The notes under the pieces are model-generated. The model saw nothing but the letters and a program-made list of their open reading frames with translations. It did no database searches and had not been told where the DNA came from. From NCBI RefSeq assembly GCF_000744375.1, contig NZ_JQLU01000005.1, positions 1,054,001 through 1,118,000 on the forward strand: DNA of 64,000 nucleotides, given 5' to 3'. Below are positions 53,926 to 63,442 of this stretch, piece after piece (position 1 is the stretch's first letter; every line of letters starts with the position of its first letter). The stretch comes from Carnobacterium gallinarum DSM 4847 (GTDB lineage: Bacteria; Bacillota; Bacilli; Lactobacillales; Carnobacteriaceae). The position numbers and the translations under genes were made by a program.

Positions 53926-54528
53926 TTATTTATATTTTTGATTAATATCACTAAAATCAATACTTTGCGGTCCATTTGTTTTTCGTCCTTGCCCTATCTG
54001 TAACATAACTGAATAAGGATAAGGATGACCAGTTGGATGTGCCAAACCAAAAATATGGCCTATCTCATGTGCGATAGTTCCATGTTTATTAAACTCTGTT
54101 AATCTATCAAAAGTGGGCGTATTTAACTTTACGATTCCCCAATACCAATTTTGATTTGTGGAAACTAAACTTCCACCAATGTAATGTTCTGCGTATCCAG
54201 CAATCCCTTGTGATGCAGACCACCAACTCCCTTTATGAAAATCTACTACACTTGCAGATTGTGTTCCAGTTTCTCTAAACGAAATTGGTGTGTAAGCTCC
54301 TGTTCCATTACTGTTTGTCCACGCACTCATTCGGCTATTAATCTGCCCTTTCATAGAGTTCGCGGATGGAGTAACGTAATAATATTGAGTATTTCGTCCA
54401 TAATTTCCAATACCATTACTCAGTCTGCCAGGAAAACGAACTGCCTCTACCGAAGAAAATGTAAAAAAAATACTACTGATAAATAGAACAAATATTGCTG
54501 CCTTAGATAAAATCCTAATTTTTTTCAT
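53926..54528 (-). CDS. Secreted matrixin-like zinc metalloprotease
   Basis: A 200-residue secreted protein: signal peptide 1-29 (cleavage after SSVEA) and a catalytic domain with the full HExxHxxGxxH motif in HEIGHIFGLAHPTGHPYPYSVM, where the following Met may form the met-turn of metzincins. The domain is small, like bacterial matrixins (Peptidase_M10). It is probably released to the medium or wall. First gene of an operon with an exported protein of unknown family. Confidence 0.85.
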   Translation of the reverse strand: MKKIRILSKAAIFVLFISSIFFTFSSVEAVRFPGRLSNGIGNYGRNTQYYYVTPSANSMKGQINSRMSAWTNSNGTGAYTPISFRETGTQSASVVDFHKGSWWSASQGIAGYAEHYIGGSLVSTNQNWYWGIVKLNTPTFDRLTEFNKHGTIAHEIGHIFGLAHPTGHPYPYSVMLQIGQGRKTNGPQSIDFSDINQKYK

Positions 54529-54693
54529 ATCATTTCTCCTTTAAAATTAATTATGAAATCATTTTTTATAATTATATCATTATTATATTTTTATTTTTTT
54601 ATTTTTTTACAAAAAAAAAAGAAAAACAAAAAAAGCAGCTAAAATCCACACTAATAAAACGGTGAACTCTAACTACTTCTAATAATCAATCAA

Positions 54694-55977
54694 TTACGCT
54701 TCTTTCACACGATTTGAAATCAATACAAATGGTGTATAAATAACTACTCCGATAATGATAATCACAATTTGCAATAACGAAGCTCTAAAGTCACCAGCTG
54801 TTGCTAGATAGCCCGATAAAATTGGTGGAGTTACCCACGGAACAAGAATATACGTTGGCGGTACCCATTGTAATGAAGTTGCCACATAGGCAATAATCGT
54901 TGAAACCATTGGCACAATTACAAATGGAACGGCATAAATCGGATTGAAAACAATTGGCAAACCAAACATAATCGGCTCACTAATATTGAACAAACTTGGT
55001 ACCGTTCCCAATTTAGCAATTAAACGTTGTTCATCTTTTTTAGAAAAGATCAGCAAGGCAATTACTAAACAGATCATTGTTCCGCCGCCACCCATGTAAA
55101 CATACGCATCTAAAAACGGTTGTGTCACAATATTTGGAGCTGTCACTCCAGCTTTAATAGCGTCAATATTCTGTTGCAAAGAAGCTAGTAAAATGGGACC
55201 TGAAATTGCACCAAAAACAAAGGCTCCATGAATCCCGAAGATAAATACAAATGTCGCTAAGAAAACATACAATAAAATTCCTGGTAACGTTTGGAAACCA
55301 CCAACTAATGGCGTTTGTAGAACTTTAACAACTAAATCTGGTACGGTCATTCCCGAAAGTCCCTTAATTGCTTCTTCTGCAATCGCAAAGATTGAAATTG
55401 TTAAAAATGATGGAATTAATAAGTTAAATGATTTTGCAATTGCTGGTGGAACACTGTCTGGCATGTTGATTCTTAATTTTTTGCTCTTTGATAATTTGCC
55501 TAATAAACTTACACTTAACAATGATGCAATAATTCCTAAAAACATACCTGATGCGCTTGTATAATTTTGTGTTAAAGCGCCCATTGTCGTCACATCACCA
55601 TCTGCCGTCCAAACAGAAACTGCATTTGGAACTAAACTAACATAACAAGCGACAGCAATAATCGCCTCTAACGAACCTTCCATATCGTAGGATTTTGCTA
55701 AACGATATCCAATGAGAAAGGTTACCAACAAACCTAAAATTCCCAACGTTCCATTATATGCTTGAACCCCAACTGCCGAGATAAAATCAACGCCCGGCAT
55801 CGATCGTAACAAACCAGTATCTTGATTTAACAAGACATTATTCACTAACAAGAAGAATGCAGCCACAATAGTAATTGGAATCGTTGTAGCAAAAGCATCC
55901 CGAATGGCCATAATGTGTTTCTGAGAGGCAATTTTTGTTGAATAAATCGATAATTTTTCAATTAATTTTGAGTTCAT
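54694..55977 (-). CDS. PTS cellobiose/chitobiose-family enzyme IIC
   Basis: A 427-residue EIIC of the lactose/cellobiose family (CelB-like): QKHIMAIRDAFATTIPITIVAAF near the start, FIFGIHGAFVFGAISGP, and FNISEPIMFGLPIVFNPIYAVPF. It transports a beta-disaccharide. Its ATG overlaps the stop of the GH9 gene (ATGA). No EIIA or EIIB of this family is present in the window, so these must be supplied from elsewhere. Confidence 0.93.
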   Translation of the reverse strand: MNSKLIEKLSIYSTKIASQKHIMAIRDAFATTIPITIVAAFFLLVNNVLLNQDTGLLRSMPGVDFISAVGVQAYNGTLGILGLLVTFLIGYRLAKSYDMEGSLEAIIAVACYVSLVPNAVSVWTADGDVTTMGALTQNYTSASGMFLGIIASLLSVSLLGKLSKSKKLRINMPDSVPPAIAKSFNLLIPSFLTISIFAIAEEAIKGLSGMTVPDLVVKVLQTPLVGGFQTLPGILLYVFLATFVFIFGIHGAFVFGAISGPILLASLQQNIDAIKAGVTAPNIVTQPFLDAYVYMGGGGTMICLVIALLIFSKKDEQRLIAKLGTVPSLFNISEPIMFGLPIVFNPIYAVPFVIVPMVSTIIAYVATSLQWVPPTYILVPWVTPPILSGYLATAGDFRASLLQIVIIIIGVVIYTPFVLISNRVKEA

Positions 55978-58397
55978 TTCGTCGTTCTCCCCTTTTCTAA
56001 TTCATAAAATTCAGCTAAAATTGCTAACCATTTACCTGCTGTTCCAACCCAAACTTCTTTATATGTCGCGTTATTTAACTGTGGCCAATACGGAGCATCT
56101 TCATTGCCAAACGTCTGCACTCCAACAGGCATCTCTCCAACCATTTCTCCAGTTAAAACAGAGTATTGTTGCGCATAACGGTAACCTTCACCGTACATCA
56201 GCGATTGATTAAACGGATTCTTTCCAACAACCCACTGCAATTGATTTTCAGCAATCGTCAATAAGTCTTCGTCTGACAAATATGCTCCTAACGTCGCCGC
56301 AACCTTACCCATAGATAACAAGATTGCGTTGTTTCCTCTAAACGAGAACCATACAGGGAATCGTTTTACATAAAGATTCACTCCGACTTCTTCGCCTTGC
56401 TCTAACTGTTTTAAATAATCTTCCTGCGCTTCATCCCCCACTAAAAGATGCTGTTTATGGAAACTTTCTAACTCCAAAGCTTCATCTTTCAAATAAACCC
56501 CACTGGCAATCATAGGATACGGTGCCGTAAAATCCATTAAATAAATGAGATAGTCACCATACTCGCGAATACTTTGTTGCCATTTTTGATAATCTGGATG
56601 CTCGGATTGTGTTTTTGCTAATGTAACCAATGCATCACTGTATAAATGCTCTCTTGCTTGATGATTAAAATGTTGTACAACTTGATGACCTTCATCACGA
56701 TAGAAGAAACCTTTTAATAACTCACCATTATGCAACTGTAGTCCCTTGTTTTCCTGACATTCTAACATTTCATCCATATAATTACGGGCTTTTTCAGCAT
56801 AGTACTCTTCACCAGTTAATTTGAATAATAACGAACTCGACCATGACATCGTCGCTAAGAAGAGACTTTTTGAAGTACTATACGTATGCTCCCAGAAAAC
56901 AGGTTCATGAACAAAACCAACCGTTGCAAACTCTTCTTCAGCAAATCGATAATCTGCAACAGCAACAGCAATCGCTTGACTTTTCAGACGATTTTCATTT
57001 GGCAATAATAGCGCAATTTTTGCTTCAATTCCTGAACACAAGTAATTTTCATACGCATTATTGTGCACCCGAGCAATCATATCGTCCATGTTGCCAATTA
57101 ATCCATCTGACCAAATCGTAATTCCAACACTCGTAGCACGATACCCGTCACCAAAACGCGTTTTCAAAATAAAATCAAAGCCCCATTCAGCTTCTTCCAT
57201 TAAACGTAGATACAACTGTTGATCTAGATGTTCTACGACCGCAGCCATTTCAAATAAACTCTGAGTCACCTCTGCCGTTTGGATCATTTGTTGCGAAACA
57301 TCGCCGGCATCATGCCATCCACCATTGAATACAAGGCTTTCGCCGTTATGCGTTGCTAAAATATCTCCATGACAACTTCCGTGTTTATCAGGAACTGGAC
57401 AGCCACAACGTTCACAGAAGATAAAATTCAGACTCTTCCAAATAGAATCCTGCCAAACTTGGCTGACATTCCCAATAGTAAAGGTTTCTGTTTTAACCTT
57501 ACCCACTCGTAAATAGTACTCGCCATCTGTAGCAAATTGGCTAAAATCTAAAATCAAGAATGAGCCAATCGATGTTGTTTTTTCTTGAATTTTTCCAATA
57601 AACACAACTTCTTGATCCTTCGCCGAAACTAATTCAAAGTTGGTTACTGGAACATTTTTGGTTTGCATTAAAGCGGTTTTTACAAGATTTTTCTGATAGC
57701 CTGTATGAGAATAAATAATGCTTTCAGACTTTGGCATCCAGCCTTTAGAAACATTGCTACTAGCCGTTTTTTCTAAGGTAATTTTTCGGATTAAATAACT
57801 TTGTTCAAGTCCCGTTCCACGATCACGACCATTCATCAAATACGTAAAACTTAATTCACTAATAGCATCCCTTGGCAAATCTGTGATTTCTAATGAACAC
57901 GAATTCCATGAATTATTTTCGAGATTTGCTACATGATAGCCTTCACGGTCATAAATATCAGGAACTTTAATGACACCATCATTTTTTAATCCAACAATAA
58001 TATGCGGATTCACAGCTCCTGGACAATTTGGATAAATTTCAAATGAAACCTGATTGTAATCTTGCCAATCCTCTAATTGAACCTCACGATAAACTGAAAC
58101 TTGACCAAAATTACTATAATCTCCATCTTCTGGTGCATCTGGTGGCCATTGGGGCAACCGAGTTGGAGAAGATAATTGAATCTCACCTGAAACAAGAAGT
58201 TCACTAGCCCCTTGATGACGATGTTGCCAGCTCACATTCTTAGTCACTTCTTCTTCCGAATTTATTGGAAATAACTGTTTTTGCTTTAAGATTTCTACTT
58301 GTTCATTGCTTGTTTCAAAAGAATCTTTAGTATTAATTTGCAACGGACGGTGAATATACCCTGATTGTTGAATTTGAGTAAGAAGTTCTGATTTCAT
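55974..58397 (-). CDS. Intracellular glycoside hydrolase family 9 protein
   Basis: An 807-residue GH9 enzyme. After a presequence region with two beta-sandwich parts (about 60-210 and an Ig-like CelD_N at 220-300) comes the (alpha/alpha)6 catalytic domain with GGWHDAGDVSQQMIQTAEV carrying the catalytic Asp pair, and near the end GKNPFNQSLMYGEGYRYA and YKEVWV (Glu781), the proton donor position. No signal peptide, so the substrate is imported, probably by the PTS IIC encoded next. Intracellular GH9 members with this tail act as exo-beta-glucosaminidases in other bacteria, in line with the SIS and ROK genes here; cellobiose-type glucosides cannot be excluded. Confidence 0.85.
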   Translation of the reverse strand: MKSELLTQIQQSGYIHRPLQINTKDSFETSNEQVEILKQKQLFPINSEEEVTKNVSWQHRHQGASELLVSGEIQLSSPTRLPQWPPDAPEDGDYSNFGQVSVYREVQLEDWQDYNQVSFEIYPNCPGAVNPHIIVGLKNDGVIKVPDIYDREGYHVANLENNSWNSCSLEITDLPRDAISELSFTYLMNGRDRGTGLEQSYLIRKITLEKTASSNVSKGWMPKSESIIYSHTGYQKNLVKTALMQTKNVPVTNFELVSAKDQEVVFIGKIQEKTTSIGSFLILDFSQFATDGEYYLRVGKVKTETFTIGNVSQVWQDSIWKSLNFIFCERCGCPVPDKHGSCHGDILATHNGESLVFNGGWHDAGDVSQQMIQTAEVTQSLFEMAAVVEHLDQQLYLRLMEEAEWGFDFILKTRFGDGYRATSVGITIWSDGLIGNMDDMIARVHNNAYENYLCSGIEAKIALLLPNENRLKSQAIAVAVADYRFAEEEFATVGFVHEPVFWEHTYSTSKSLFLATMSWSSSLLFKLTGEEYYAEKARNYMDEMLECQENKGLQLHNGELLKGFFYRDEGHQVVQHFNHQAREHLYSDALVTLAKTQSEHPDYQKWQQSIREYGDYLIYLMDFTAPYPMIASGVYLKDEALELESFHKQHLLVGDEAQEDYLKQLEQGEEVGVNLYVKRFPVWFSFRGNNAILLSMGKVAATLGAYLSDEDLLTIAENQLQWVVGKNPFNQSLMYGEGYRYAQQYSVLTGEMVGEMPVGVQTFGNEDAPYWPQLNNATYKEVWVGTAGKWLAILAEFYELEKGRTTK

Positions 58398-59377
58398 TAA
58401 CGCATCTGCACCTTTCCTGATTTAAGTTGATTGAATGCCAAAATACTACACCCTTTTATTCCGATTGTTTTTGCTTCAAGACTTGTTAAAACGACCCCAT
58501 ATGTCACAAAACGAAGCGTTTTTTCATTTAAATAAGGAGTTAACTGTTTTAAGAACCAGCCATCCTGAACAACTCCGCCACCCAACACGACTACCTCAGG
58601 ATCAGAGACACGTACCAAATTCATAATCAAATTAGCCACGCCTACTAAGGCTTCACCGACAACTGCTCGGGCTAATGCATCGCCTTGATCGTATGCTTGA
58701 AATAAAGTTTCTCCAGAAATTCGAGTGTTGATTTCCACAGGCTTCTTAACAATGGATTCTGGATAGTCTTTCATAACAGCCATTGCCCGGTTGTGCAACC
58801 CTAATCCAGATGCTAGCACTTCTACGCAGCCTTTTCGACCACAAGGACATAACACCTCACTATGCATATCAACTACCATATGACCAATTTCTCCAGCATT
58901 AAAATGTCCGCCTTCAATAATTTGGTTTTCAACTACCACACAAGCTGCAATTCCTGTACCAATATTTAAATAAACCGAATTTTTGGTAAGGTTACCATTT
59001 CCGAGTGTTATTTCTGCTAAAGTTGCACAATAAACATCATTTGCAATAAAACATGGTAGTTTAAATTCATCTTCTATCTCCTTAACTAAGTAAACAGGCT
59101 GGCTAACTGATGGATTAATCTCAATCCAAAGGCCATGTTCACGATCAACTCGTCCAACTACTCCAATCCCAATGCCGATTGGATTTCCAATAAAACCAAT
59201 ACTCTCTTGATAATCATTTAGTGCTGCTTTTATTTTTAACACTGCATTTATTTGTGAAGAAACATCTGATGGATAGCGTTTACTAGCTAAAACTTCACCC
59301 AGCTCATTTACTTCGCCTATTAATATTTTTGTTCCGCCTAAATCAATTGATAGAATTGTTTGTTCCTTCGTTTCCAA
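58397..59377 (-). CDS. ROK-family sugar kinase
   Basis: A 326-residue ROK kinase: ATP site LSIDLGGTKILIGEVNE, GIGVVGRVDREHG, IGTGIAACVVV, and the zinc motif with EIGHMVVDMHSEVLCPCGRKGCVEVLASG. No DNA-binding domain, so it is an enzyme, phosphorylating the sugar released by the GH9 protein. Starts at TTG 59377 behind AAGGAGG. A copy of the LacI-type operator lies within its coding sequence at 58981-58996. Confidence 0.9.
   Translation of the reverse strand: METKEQTILSIDLGGTKILIGEVNELGEVLASKRYPSDVSSQINAVLKIKAALNDYQESIGFIGNPIGIGIGVVGRVDREHGLWIEINPSVSQPVYLVKEIEDEFKLPCFIANDVYCATLAEITLGNGNLTKNSVYLNIGTGIAACVVVENQIIEGGHFNAGEIGHMVVDMHSEVLCPCGRKGCVEVLASGLGLHNRAMAVMKDYPESIVKKPVEINTRISGETLFQAYDQGDALARAVVGEALVGVANLIMNLVRVSDPEVVVLGGGVVQDGWFLKQLTPYLNEKTLRFVTYGVVLTSLEAKTIGIKGCSILAFNQLKSGKVQMR
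58981..58996. promoter_or_regulatory. Internal copy of the LacI-type operator
   Basis: TTTTGGTAAGGTTACC inside the ROK gene is identical over 16 bases to the site at 59399-59414, 418 bp away. Confidence 0.65.
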
Positions 59378-59398
59378 AAAATCAAACCTCCTTTTTAT

Positions 59399-59414
59399 TT
59401 TTGGTAAGGTTACC
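59399..59414. promoter_or_regulatory. LacI-type operator between the divergent transcripts
   Basis: TTTTGGTAAGGTTACC with the near-symmetric core GGTAA-GG-TTACC, directly upstream of the ROK gene start and 75 bases before the LacI gene; fits the symmetric sites of LacI-family repressors. Confidence 0.65.
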
Positions 59415-59489
59415 TAAAATGCTTGAATTTTTATTTTTATTAGCATACACTAGGTTCATAGCTATTATTCAAACCAAAGGAGCTTCCTT

Positions 59490-60557
59490 ATGAAAAAACC
59501 AGTAACAATCATTGAAATCGCTGAAAAAAGTGGCGTTTCAGTCTCAACTGTTTCACGCGTACTCAATAATAGTCCCTCTGTTTCAGATAAAAAAAGAAAA
59601 AAAATTCAAGCAGTTATTGATGAACTTGGCTATCAACCTAGTGTTTTTGCCAGAGGAATGATTTCTAAAAAAACGAATACCTTAGCCGTCGTCGTTCCAG
59701 ATATTACCAATCCTTACTTCACCTCATTAATTGTTAAAATTGAACAATACAGCAAAGAAATCGGCTACTCACTATTACTTTTCAATACAATGACAGCGGG
59801 TTCAAATAAATTTGCTGATACAGGTTTTAAAGAGGCGACGGCCTTCAAGTCAATTATCGAAAAACAAGTAGATGGCGTTTTAATCTTAGGCGGCGAGATT
59901 GATAAAGAGCAGCCTAATGAAGAGTATTTAATTGCATTAAATCAGCTAAATCAACAAATTCCGGTTGTCATTATCGGACAAAAACAAGAAAATTGTGAGT
60001 GTATTTTTGTTGAACGAGATCTGGATAAAGGCGTCACAACCTTAACGCAACATTTGTTAGCTTTAGGACATCGCAAAATTGGTTTTATTGGTGGCGAAGC
60101 AGGTGTTAAAGTGACAACTCAAAGAGTGGATGCCTTTAAAAACACGCTAACTATTTACTCAGAAGTAGATGAATCTTTGATTATTCTTAACGATTATTAT
60201 GTTGAAGATGGGTATCATGGGATGCAAAAATTACTGGCAAATACAGAAAATCTGCCTACTGCTGTTGTCGCAATCAACGACACCGTAGCGATTGGCGTTT
60301 TACGAGCATTAGCTGACGCTCAATACAATTGTCCGAAAGATATTGCTGTTGCTAGCTGTGACTGTTTCCCAAATAGCGAATTTCAAATCCCTAGAATTAC
60401 TACAATCGATCAACACAATGAATATCTTGGCAAGGCTTCCGTTATGAAATTAATTAGTGCTATTCAATCGGAAGATGAAAATAGCATGATTCAACATTCA
60501 CCCGAATTAATTATTCGTGAATCTTGCGGAGCTAGACTAAAAGGAGCGTTACGATAA
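59490..60557 (+). CDS. LacI-family transcriptional regulator
   Basis: A 355-residue regulator: LacI HTH (VTIIEIAEKSGVSVSTVSRVLNNSPSVS) with hinge helix at about 50-60, then a periplasmic-binding-like sensor domain (VVVPDITNPYFTSLI, IGFIGGEAG, AINDTVAIGVLRAL). Divergent from the ROK-GH9-PTS operon and followed by a HAD and a SIS gene in one transcript. AAAGGAG site. It should repress both directions through the GGTAA-GG-TTACC sites. Confidence 0.93.
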   Translation: MKKPVTIIEIAEKSGVSVSTVSRVLNNSPSVSDKKRKKIQAVIDELGYQPSVFARGMISKKTNTLAVVVPDITNPYFTSLIVKIEQYSKEIGYSLLLFNTMTAGSNKFADTGFKEATAFKSIIEKQVDGVLILGGEIDKEQPNEEYLIALNQLNQQIPVVIIGQKQENCECIFVERDLDKGVTTLTQHLLALGHRKIGFIGGEAGVKVTTQRVDAFKNTLTIYSEVDESLIILNDYYVEDGYHGMQKLLANTENLPTAVVAINDTVAIGVLRALADAQYNCPKDIAVASCDCFPNSEFQIPRITTIDQHNEYLGKASVMKLISAIQSEDENSMIQHSPELIIRESCGARLKGALR

Positions 60558-60559
60558 CC

Positions 60560-61381
60560 ATGAAACAACATTTAATTTGTATGGATATTGATGGTACATT
60601 GTTTGACTCTAATCAACAAATATCTGCAAATACGATCAAGCTTATTCAAAAATTACAACAAGAAGGACATCTTTTTTATGTAGCTACAGGAAGAATGTAT
60701 CAGTCTGCCTATGAAACAGCACAACGGGTTAGCCCTGAAACAGCTGTTTTAGCTTCAAATGGTGGAATTTTTAATCTAGAGCAAAACGTAACAGAACATT
60801 TATTTGCCCCTGAAACTGCTCTAGCTATTTTTAAAGTTGCGAAATCGCAACGACTGCCACTATTTTTCTTTTCTAAGGATGCCGTTTATTATAGTGAATT
60901 CTTACCTGATTATTTTATTGACAAAGGCGATCAAGGACGTGTAAATAGCGGGGCTAAACAGAATTTTCATGAAATTTCAACAGAAGTCGAATTGATGAAA
61001 CACATTGGTCAATTTATTAATGGAATCATTATTTCTGAAGATAATCGTGATGGCTTAGCCACAGCCAACCTAGAATTTGCCACTATTCCTAATTTGCATG
61101 TTTCATCTTCCTTCAGCAACAATATCGAACTGATGCCTGACCATGTTAATAAAGCCACGGCTATTAAAGAAATCCAAGACTATTACGGTATTTCAACTAG
61201 CGAAGTAATTGCTTTTGGTGATGGTGAAAACGATCGAGAAATGTTAGTAGCTGCAGGAACCGGAGTGGCGATGGACAATGCAACTCTAGCAATTAAAGAA
61301 ATCGCAACAACCATTACAGCCTCTAACAATGAAGAAGGAATCTATCAATTTTTAAAACATTATTTTAGAAACGGAGCCTAA
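60560..61381 (+). CDS. HAD-superfamily Cof-type phosphatase
   Basis: A 273-residue Cof-like HAD hydrolase: motif I DIDGTLFDSN, ATGR in motif II area (YVATGRMYQ), Lys in NKATAIKE and motif IV FGDGENDREML. It dephosphorylates sugar phosphates or similar. Starts three bases after the LacI gene, so co-expressed; may relieve build-up of phosphosugar from the pathway. Confidence 0.9.
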   Translation: MKQHLICMDIDGTLFDSNQQISANTIKLIQKLQQEGHLFYVATGRMYQSAYETAQRVSPETAVLASNGGIFNLEQNVTEHLFAPETALAIFKVAKSQRLPLFFFSKDAVYYSEFLPDYFIDKGDQGRVNSGAKQNFHEISTEVELMKHIGQFINGIIISEDNRDGLATANLEFATIPNLHVSSSFSNNIELMPDHVNKATAIKEIQDYYGISTSEVIAFGDGENDREMLVAAGTGVAMDNATLAIKEIATTITASNNEEGIYQFLKHYFRNGA

Positions 61382-61383
61382 TT

Positions 61384-62466
61384 ATGACAAAACCAACTAT
61401 GTTAAGTTATATTTATTCAGAAGAAGCACAAATGAAAGCCATTCTAGCGACATATCCAGCTAACTTTGAAGCAGCTACTGCCCTTTCCGAAACACAAGAA
61501 TGGCTAGTTTTAGGAACTGGATCAAGTATTAACGCAGCTTATAGCGCCAAATATTATATTGAAAAAATGGCGGATGTACGGATGGATATTCAAGAACCCT
61601 TTAACTTCACTCATTATGAAAAAGTCTCGCCTCATATTCAGTCCGTACTAGGTATTTCCCAAAGTGGACAAAGTAGCTCAACTATTGAAGCTTTACAAAA
61701 AATAAATGCAGAACATTCACTACCAACATTAGCTGTGACTAGCCGTCCAGAAAGTGAAATCACTAAATTTACGACGAATGTATTAGATATTGGAAGTGGT
61801 CAAGAACGGGTTGGCTATGTGACTGTCGGCTTTACTGCAACTGTCTTATCTCTAATGCTATTAGGCTTACGAATTGGCGTGAAAAAAGGACTTATTTCTG
61901 CCGAACAAGAAGCTGCGGAGCTGACTACGTTTGCTCAAATGACCGAACAAATCCAATCAATAATCGATAAAACCGAAGCTTTCTTTGAATTAAATAAAGC
62001 TGATTTTAAAGCAGCGCCACGCTTTTCTGCTGTTGGGTACGGTCCTGCTGTTGGAACCGTCAAAGAAATGGAAACTAAATTCTCAGAAACGGTTCGTGTT
62101 CCCTCACAAGGTATTGAGTTAGAAGCTTTTATGCACGGTCCTTATCTAGAAGTTAATCCTGAACACCGTATCTTCTTTGTTGAGACACCAAGCCCAGTAT
62201 TAACGAAAGCAACTTTACTTAAACAGTATGAGGCCAAACAAACAAGCCATGTCTTTACCCTTACAACCGAAGCTAGCACTGACTCTAAAACGTTAGGTCT
62301 AGACTATAAAATGGATGAATTGAAAGCACCTTATCTTCTCATCATCCCTTTCCAAATCTTAGCTTGGCGTATTGCAACTGAAAAAGGTATCGATTTAACC
62401 AAAAGAATCTATACTGATTTTTCACAAGCTGTTCACAGTAAAACTCAAGTACAAGATTACGTTTAA
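61384..62466 (+). CDS. SIS-domain sugar isomerase/deaminase (AgaS/FrlB-like)
   Basis: A 360-residue protein with two SIS domains (about 30-165 with LGTGSSINAAYSAKYY and GISQSGQSSSTIEAL, and 200-345), lacking the glutaminase domain of GlmS. Such proteins deaminate or isomerise amino-sugar phosphates, for example glucosamine-6-phosphate to fructose-6-phosphate. With the GH9 enzyme, kinase and chitobiose-type PTS it suggests breakdown of a glucosamine-containing disaccharide. Last gene of the plus-strand operon, followed by a terminator. Confidence 0.85.
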   Translation: MTKPTMLSYIYSEEAQMKAILATYPANFEAATALSETQEWLVLGTGSSINAAYSAKYYIEKMADVRMDIQEPFNFTHYEKVSPHIQSVLGISQSGQSSSTIEALQKINAEHSLPTLAVTSRPESEITKFTTNVLDIGSGQERVGYVTVGFTATVLSLMLLGLRIGVKKGLISAEQEAAELTTFAQMTEQIQSIIDKTEAFFELNKADFKAAPRFSAVGYGPAVGTVKEMETKFSETVRVPSQGIELEAFMHGPYLEVNPEHRIFFVETPSPVLTKATLLKQYEAKQTSHVFTLTTEASTDSKTLGLDYKMDELKAPYLLIIPFQILAWRIATEKGIDLTKRIYTDFSQAVHSKTQVQDYV

Positions 62467-62477
62467 GTTAAACAAAA

Positions 62478-62507
62478 AAAGCCTTCTAAAATAAAATAGA
62501 AGGCTTT
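62478..62507. terminator. Terminator after the SIS gene
   Basis: AAAGCCTTCTA pairs with TAGAAGGCTTT; A-run before and T-rich after. Confidence 0.85.
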
Positions 62508-62534
62508 ACATTTAAATTAAAAGCAGAGCATGTA

Positions 62535-62699
62535 TTATTTCTTTTTATTACTATATTTTGGATGCCATGTGAAAAAACCCCATAGTAATACTAAAAATAT
62601 TCCAATTCCAACTAATAGCCAATTATCACTACGCACTAATATTTTCACTAAAAAATAAAAGCCCAAACATAAAATTACAGCTGGAAGATATTCTTTCAT
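62535..62699 (-). CDS. 54-residue two-span membrane protein, candidate immunity protein
   Basis: A short frame, 24 bases after the toxin-like gene, with AAAGGATG before ATG 62699: MKEYLPAVILCLGFYFLVKI, a short loop VRSDNW, then a second helix and a basic end KYSNKKK. Two membrane helices plus a basic tail are usual for immunity proteins of small bacteriocins. The family is not recognised; the pairing rests on position and shape. Confidence 0.55.
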   Translation of the reverse strand: MKEYLPAVILCLGFYFLVKILVRSDNWLLVGIGIFLVLLWGFFTWHPKYSNKKK

Positions 62700-62723
62700 A
62701 AACATTCATCCTTTACTAAAAAA

Positions 62724-63242
62724 TTACAAAAAGAGCATTAATGATTTCGTTACCCACCATGCAACAGAATCGCTCATACCAACTTTTTTACACCCTGAAT
62801 AAACAGCATCTTCAACAGCTCCAGTAAAATTATCAATAACACCCAAAATAGTTTCAAAACCAGCGGCACCATACATTGCTGCCTTAATATTTGCTGGAAT
62901 TTTATTCCAAACAGCTCTCAATGCTTTTACTGCCCAACTTAATTTTCCTTTTTCCATTGAATCTGTTGTCAAAACATTGCCATCTTTATCAACTGCAAAT
63001 CCATTTGTTAAAACAATACCACTATCTTCTATTTTTTTTAATTCTGCAATTTCTTCTACAGTTACTCCATATTGTTCTAATTCCTTAATATCAGGATTTA
63101 CTTTAGAGTAATCACTTACATTTTTTTGTTCAATATTTCGAAATGAATTATCCTTAGCGTTTGCTTCAACTGATCCGTATGCCGATAAAACTAGTGGACT
63201 TAATAATACAACCAATGATCCTTTTAAAATGATATTTTTCAC
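62724..63242 (-). CDS. Secreted toxin-like protein (SAR2788/bacteriocin-like)
   Basis: A 172-residue protein with a Sec signal peptide (1-29, ending SVEANA), a charged middle (30-100, with DIKELEQYGVTVEEIAELKK) and a hydrophobic, amphipathic C-terminal domain (about 101-172) including AWNKIP-like VWNKIPANIKAAMYGAAG and CKKVGMSDSVAWWVTKSL. The ending resembles the 'SAR2788 family putative toxin' group as I recall it, and more generally membrane-active bacteriocins released from a longer precursor. GTG 63242 follows GGAGG. A small membrane protein follows in the same transcript and may give self-protection. Not verified by search. Confidence 0.6.
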   Translation of the reverse strand: MKNIILKGSLVVLLSPLVLSAYGSVEANAKDNSFRNIEQKNVSDYSKVNPDIKELEQYGVTVEEIAELKKIEDSGIVLTNGFAVDKDGNVLTTDSMEKGKLSWAVKALRAVWNKIPANIKAAMYGAAGFETILGVIDNFTGAVEDAVYSGCKKVGMSDSVAWWVTKSLMLFL

Positions 63243-63442
63243 TTATATTCCTCCATATAATATGTAGTTATCGTTATAATTGTCAGTTTTCCGTACATTT
63301 AAATAAGAAATTATAGTTAGAAACAGTATATTTTTATTTAAAATAAAAAACACCAAAAAATTAAAATATTTTTACATTCTGATAATACCATTAATTTAAA
63401 TATATGTAAATGGTTTTTTTATAAAATTAACACACTACTGAT

